Shown here: positions 62,601 through 64,000 of the stretch, piece by piece | Layout: every line of letters begins with the position of its first letter | Position numbering within the stretch: position 1 is the first letter of the stretch | NCBI RefSeq assembly: GCF_002775205.1 | Contig: NC_036444.1 | Coordinates: 4,816,501 to 4,880,500, forward strand | Length of the DNA: 64,000 nt | From: Xiphophorus maculatus | Lineage: Eukaryota; Chordata; Actinopteri; Cyprinodontiformes; Poeciliidae | Reading direction: 5' to 3' | Program-made: the position numbers and the translations under genes | The notes under the pieces: model-generated | What the model was told of the DNA's origin: nothing | Databases searched by the model: none | What the model saw: the letters and a program-made list of their open reading frames with translations, nothing else

Positions 62601-64000
62601 TGTCAACGCCTTTCTTTCACACTCATGAATGTCTTCATTAACTTGCTCATCGTCCAGTGGAATAAAATTTGTTATCTGCTTTAATAAGACAGATCGGTGC
62701 CATTTGTGGAAATGGTAGCAAAAGAAAGAGTGAGCTGAAAATGAAGAGAGAAAAAATCCAGTCAAAACGACAAAATAAATGAGAAGATCCATATAACAAC
62801 CCAGAGATGTTAACCTTATTTTGCTCAGTGTCCTCTAATCTCTAATATCATGAAATGAATTAAAAGGGCTCTGATTTAGTTGTTCTGGATTAAACTCTGA
62901 ATAAATCAAGAGCAGAGAAAACCCAACAGCCTCCCAGAGTTTCTGCAGCCGATGTTTGCTGCTCCTTGTCTTCTGTTGGTTAAAACCAAATAAACTTCCA
63001 GATCGTCTTTGTTTTCTGTGGACTCTGAACGCCGCTCAGCAGAGCATGTTATTGCAGAGCATGCCAACCCTGCTGATAAATGTCCCCGTCCAATTACAAG
63101 ATGTAATAATTCTGCACTCGGCCTGGTAATGAGGTCTAATGCCGGGCCCCTGTGATAATTCCCGGCCGGATGCCAGCCTGATCAGATGTTGAGCTTTGTA
63201 ATTAGACTGGCAGAAAATCATTATTTGGTGTTCAAATCGAAAATGAGGTTGGTGAAAGTCAATTTGGCTCGGCTCTGTGAAGCGTAGACAAGAATTTAAT
63301 GATTTAATTACGGCTCTAAGCTGCTTGGATGAGAGTCGAGCTGAGACTTTAGCCAGTCGGCTGCATCCTGGCGGCCGCGGCTGAACCGGCGGATTTCTTC
63401 AGGTTCAGGGATGTCACCGAGGTCAGACTGCGGACCCATCTGCCGCTCACAGTTTTAACATCTGTTTCCCGACTGGTTAAAAATAAAGCATTTTTGTTTA
63501 TTTGTGTTGTCTCTTCTGCTGGTGGTCAGAAAAAACACTAAAATATTTGAGTGGATTAAGGCCTGTTCCATCTAACATATAGAAAAGATTTGGGTGTCAT
63601 GGTGAATTATGACCACTGACAGGAAACCTGCTAATGAATCATCATTTGATTCATTAGCAGAAATAACTGAAACTTTGGACACCAACAATAAGTCGTTGAC
63701 ATAGGCTCCTGATTTCCACCCAGTTAATTATTTGCTGGATGTTCAGGACAATTAGCACTTAAAGGATCTTCAGCTGACCCAGAAACCTCAGCAGAACTTC
63801 AGAGGTCCACAGGAGATTAGGAACATTTGATTGAATTCTTAAGTTTGCTAAAGGAATACCCAATTAAAAAAAGAAACATTTATTCCAGATGTAAAACAAT
63901 TCAATAAAAACTCAGTAAGGCTGTTTAGTTTACATGAATAATAATAAAAAAACAAACTGTTATACAGAAGTGCGTAAACAACATGGCGACGTTTATGTGG
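62601..64000. other. downstream flank of sowah
   Basis: No gene recognised. The 63030-63420 block is repeat-free and may be a conserved element; the rest is AT-rich and unassigned. Confidence 0.5.
63030..63420. promoter_or_regulatory. candidate conserved non-coding element
   Basis: GC-balanced, repeat-free, with CCAATTACAAGATGTAATAA, GCCTGGTAATGAGGTCTAAT, TTGTAATTAGACTGG and AATTTAATGATTTAATTACG. Dense homeodomain-type cores 0.8 kb downstream of sowah; a long-range irx enhancer role is inference. Confidence 0.35.

Overview
The window is vertebrate nuclear DNA, almost certainly from a teleost fish. It is AT-rich, its genes have long introns with GT-AG borders, and it is crowded with fish-type dispersed repeats, including an RTE/Rex3-like LINE with a (GATG)n tail and many short inverted-repeat elements. 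Nothing in it is bacterial.

Only two genes can be supported. On the minus strand (11891-17031) lies a three-exon Iroquois homeobox gene, irx5 by its N-terminus, TALE homeodomain and C-terminus; the product is a short 379 residues. On the plus strand (22341-62266) lies a roughly 40 kb intron-bearing sosondowah (sowah) ankyrin-repeat gene. The two are head to head about 5.3 kb apart. This is the Iroquois-Sowah regulatory block known to be ancient in bilaterians: Sowah introns hold Iroquois enhancers, and tetrapods kept only intronless Sowah retrocopies. Several repeat-poor, TAAT-containing stretches in the sowah introns and in both flanks are candidate irx enhancers.

The main discovery is the structure of the sowah coding region. 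After an exon ending DPSLVLKK comes a 12-nt exon (DFVT). The two ankyrin repeats are then completed by four separate 3-nt exons: G (47106-47108), F (50899-50901), H (54173-54175) and G (54307-54309). Each sits between an AG acceptor and a GTGAGT or GTAAGT donor, is in phase 0, and lies in the right order. With them the protein reads DFVT-G-F-TALHW and [13 protein letters not shown], as the ankyrin and Sowah pattern requires. Without them each repeat lacks two residues of its hairpin. With the model used here the protein is 400 residues.

Layout: 1-11.8 kb, repeat-rich DNA downstream of irx5, with an RTE copy nested in another repeat; 11.9-17.0 kb, irx5; 17.0-22.3 kb, shared upstream region; 22.3-62.3 kb, sowah and its introns; 62.3-64 kb, sowah 3' end and a possible conserved element. 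Several repeat families recur: family A (about 650-850 bp, inverted ends near TAAAGGGGACCTATTATGC), family B (about 400-bp palindrome starting CACTGCAAAAACA), family C (GTAACTAGTTACATTTAC), family D (ATTAATCGATTAAT-like), family E (GCGTTCACACC) and family F (TTAAAGCTGCAGTATGTAAC). The N-terminal winged-helix exon expected of Sowah was not found.
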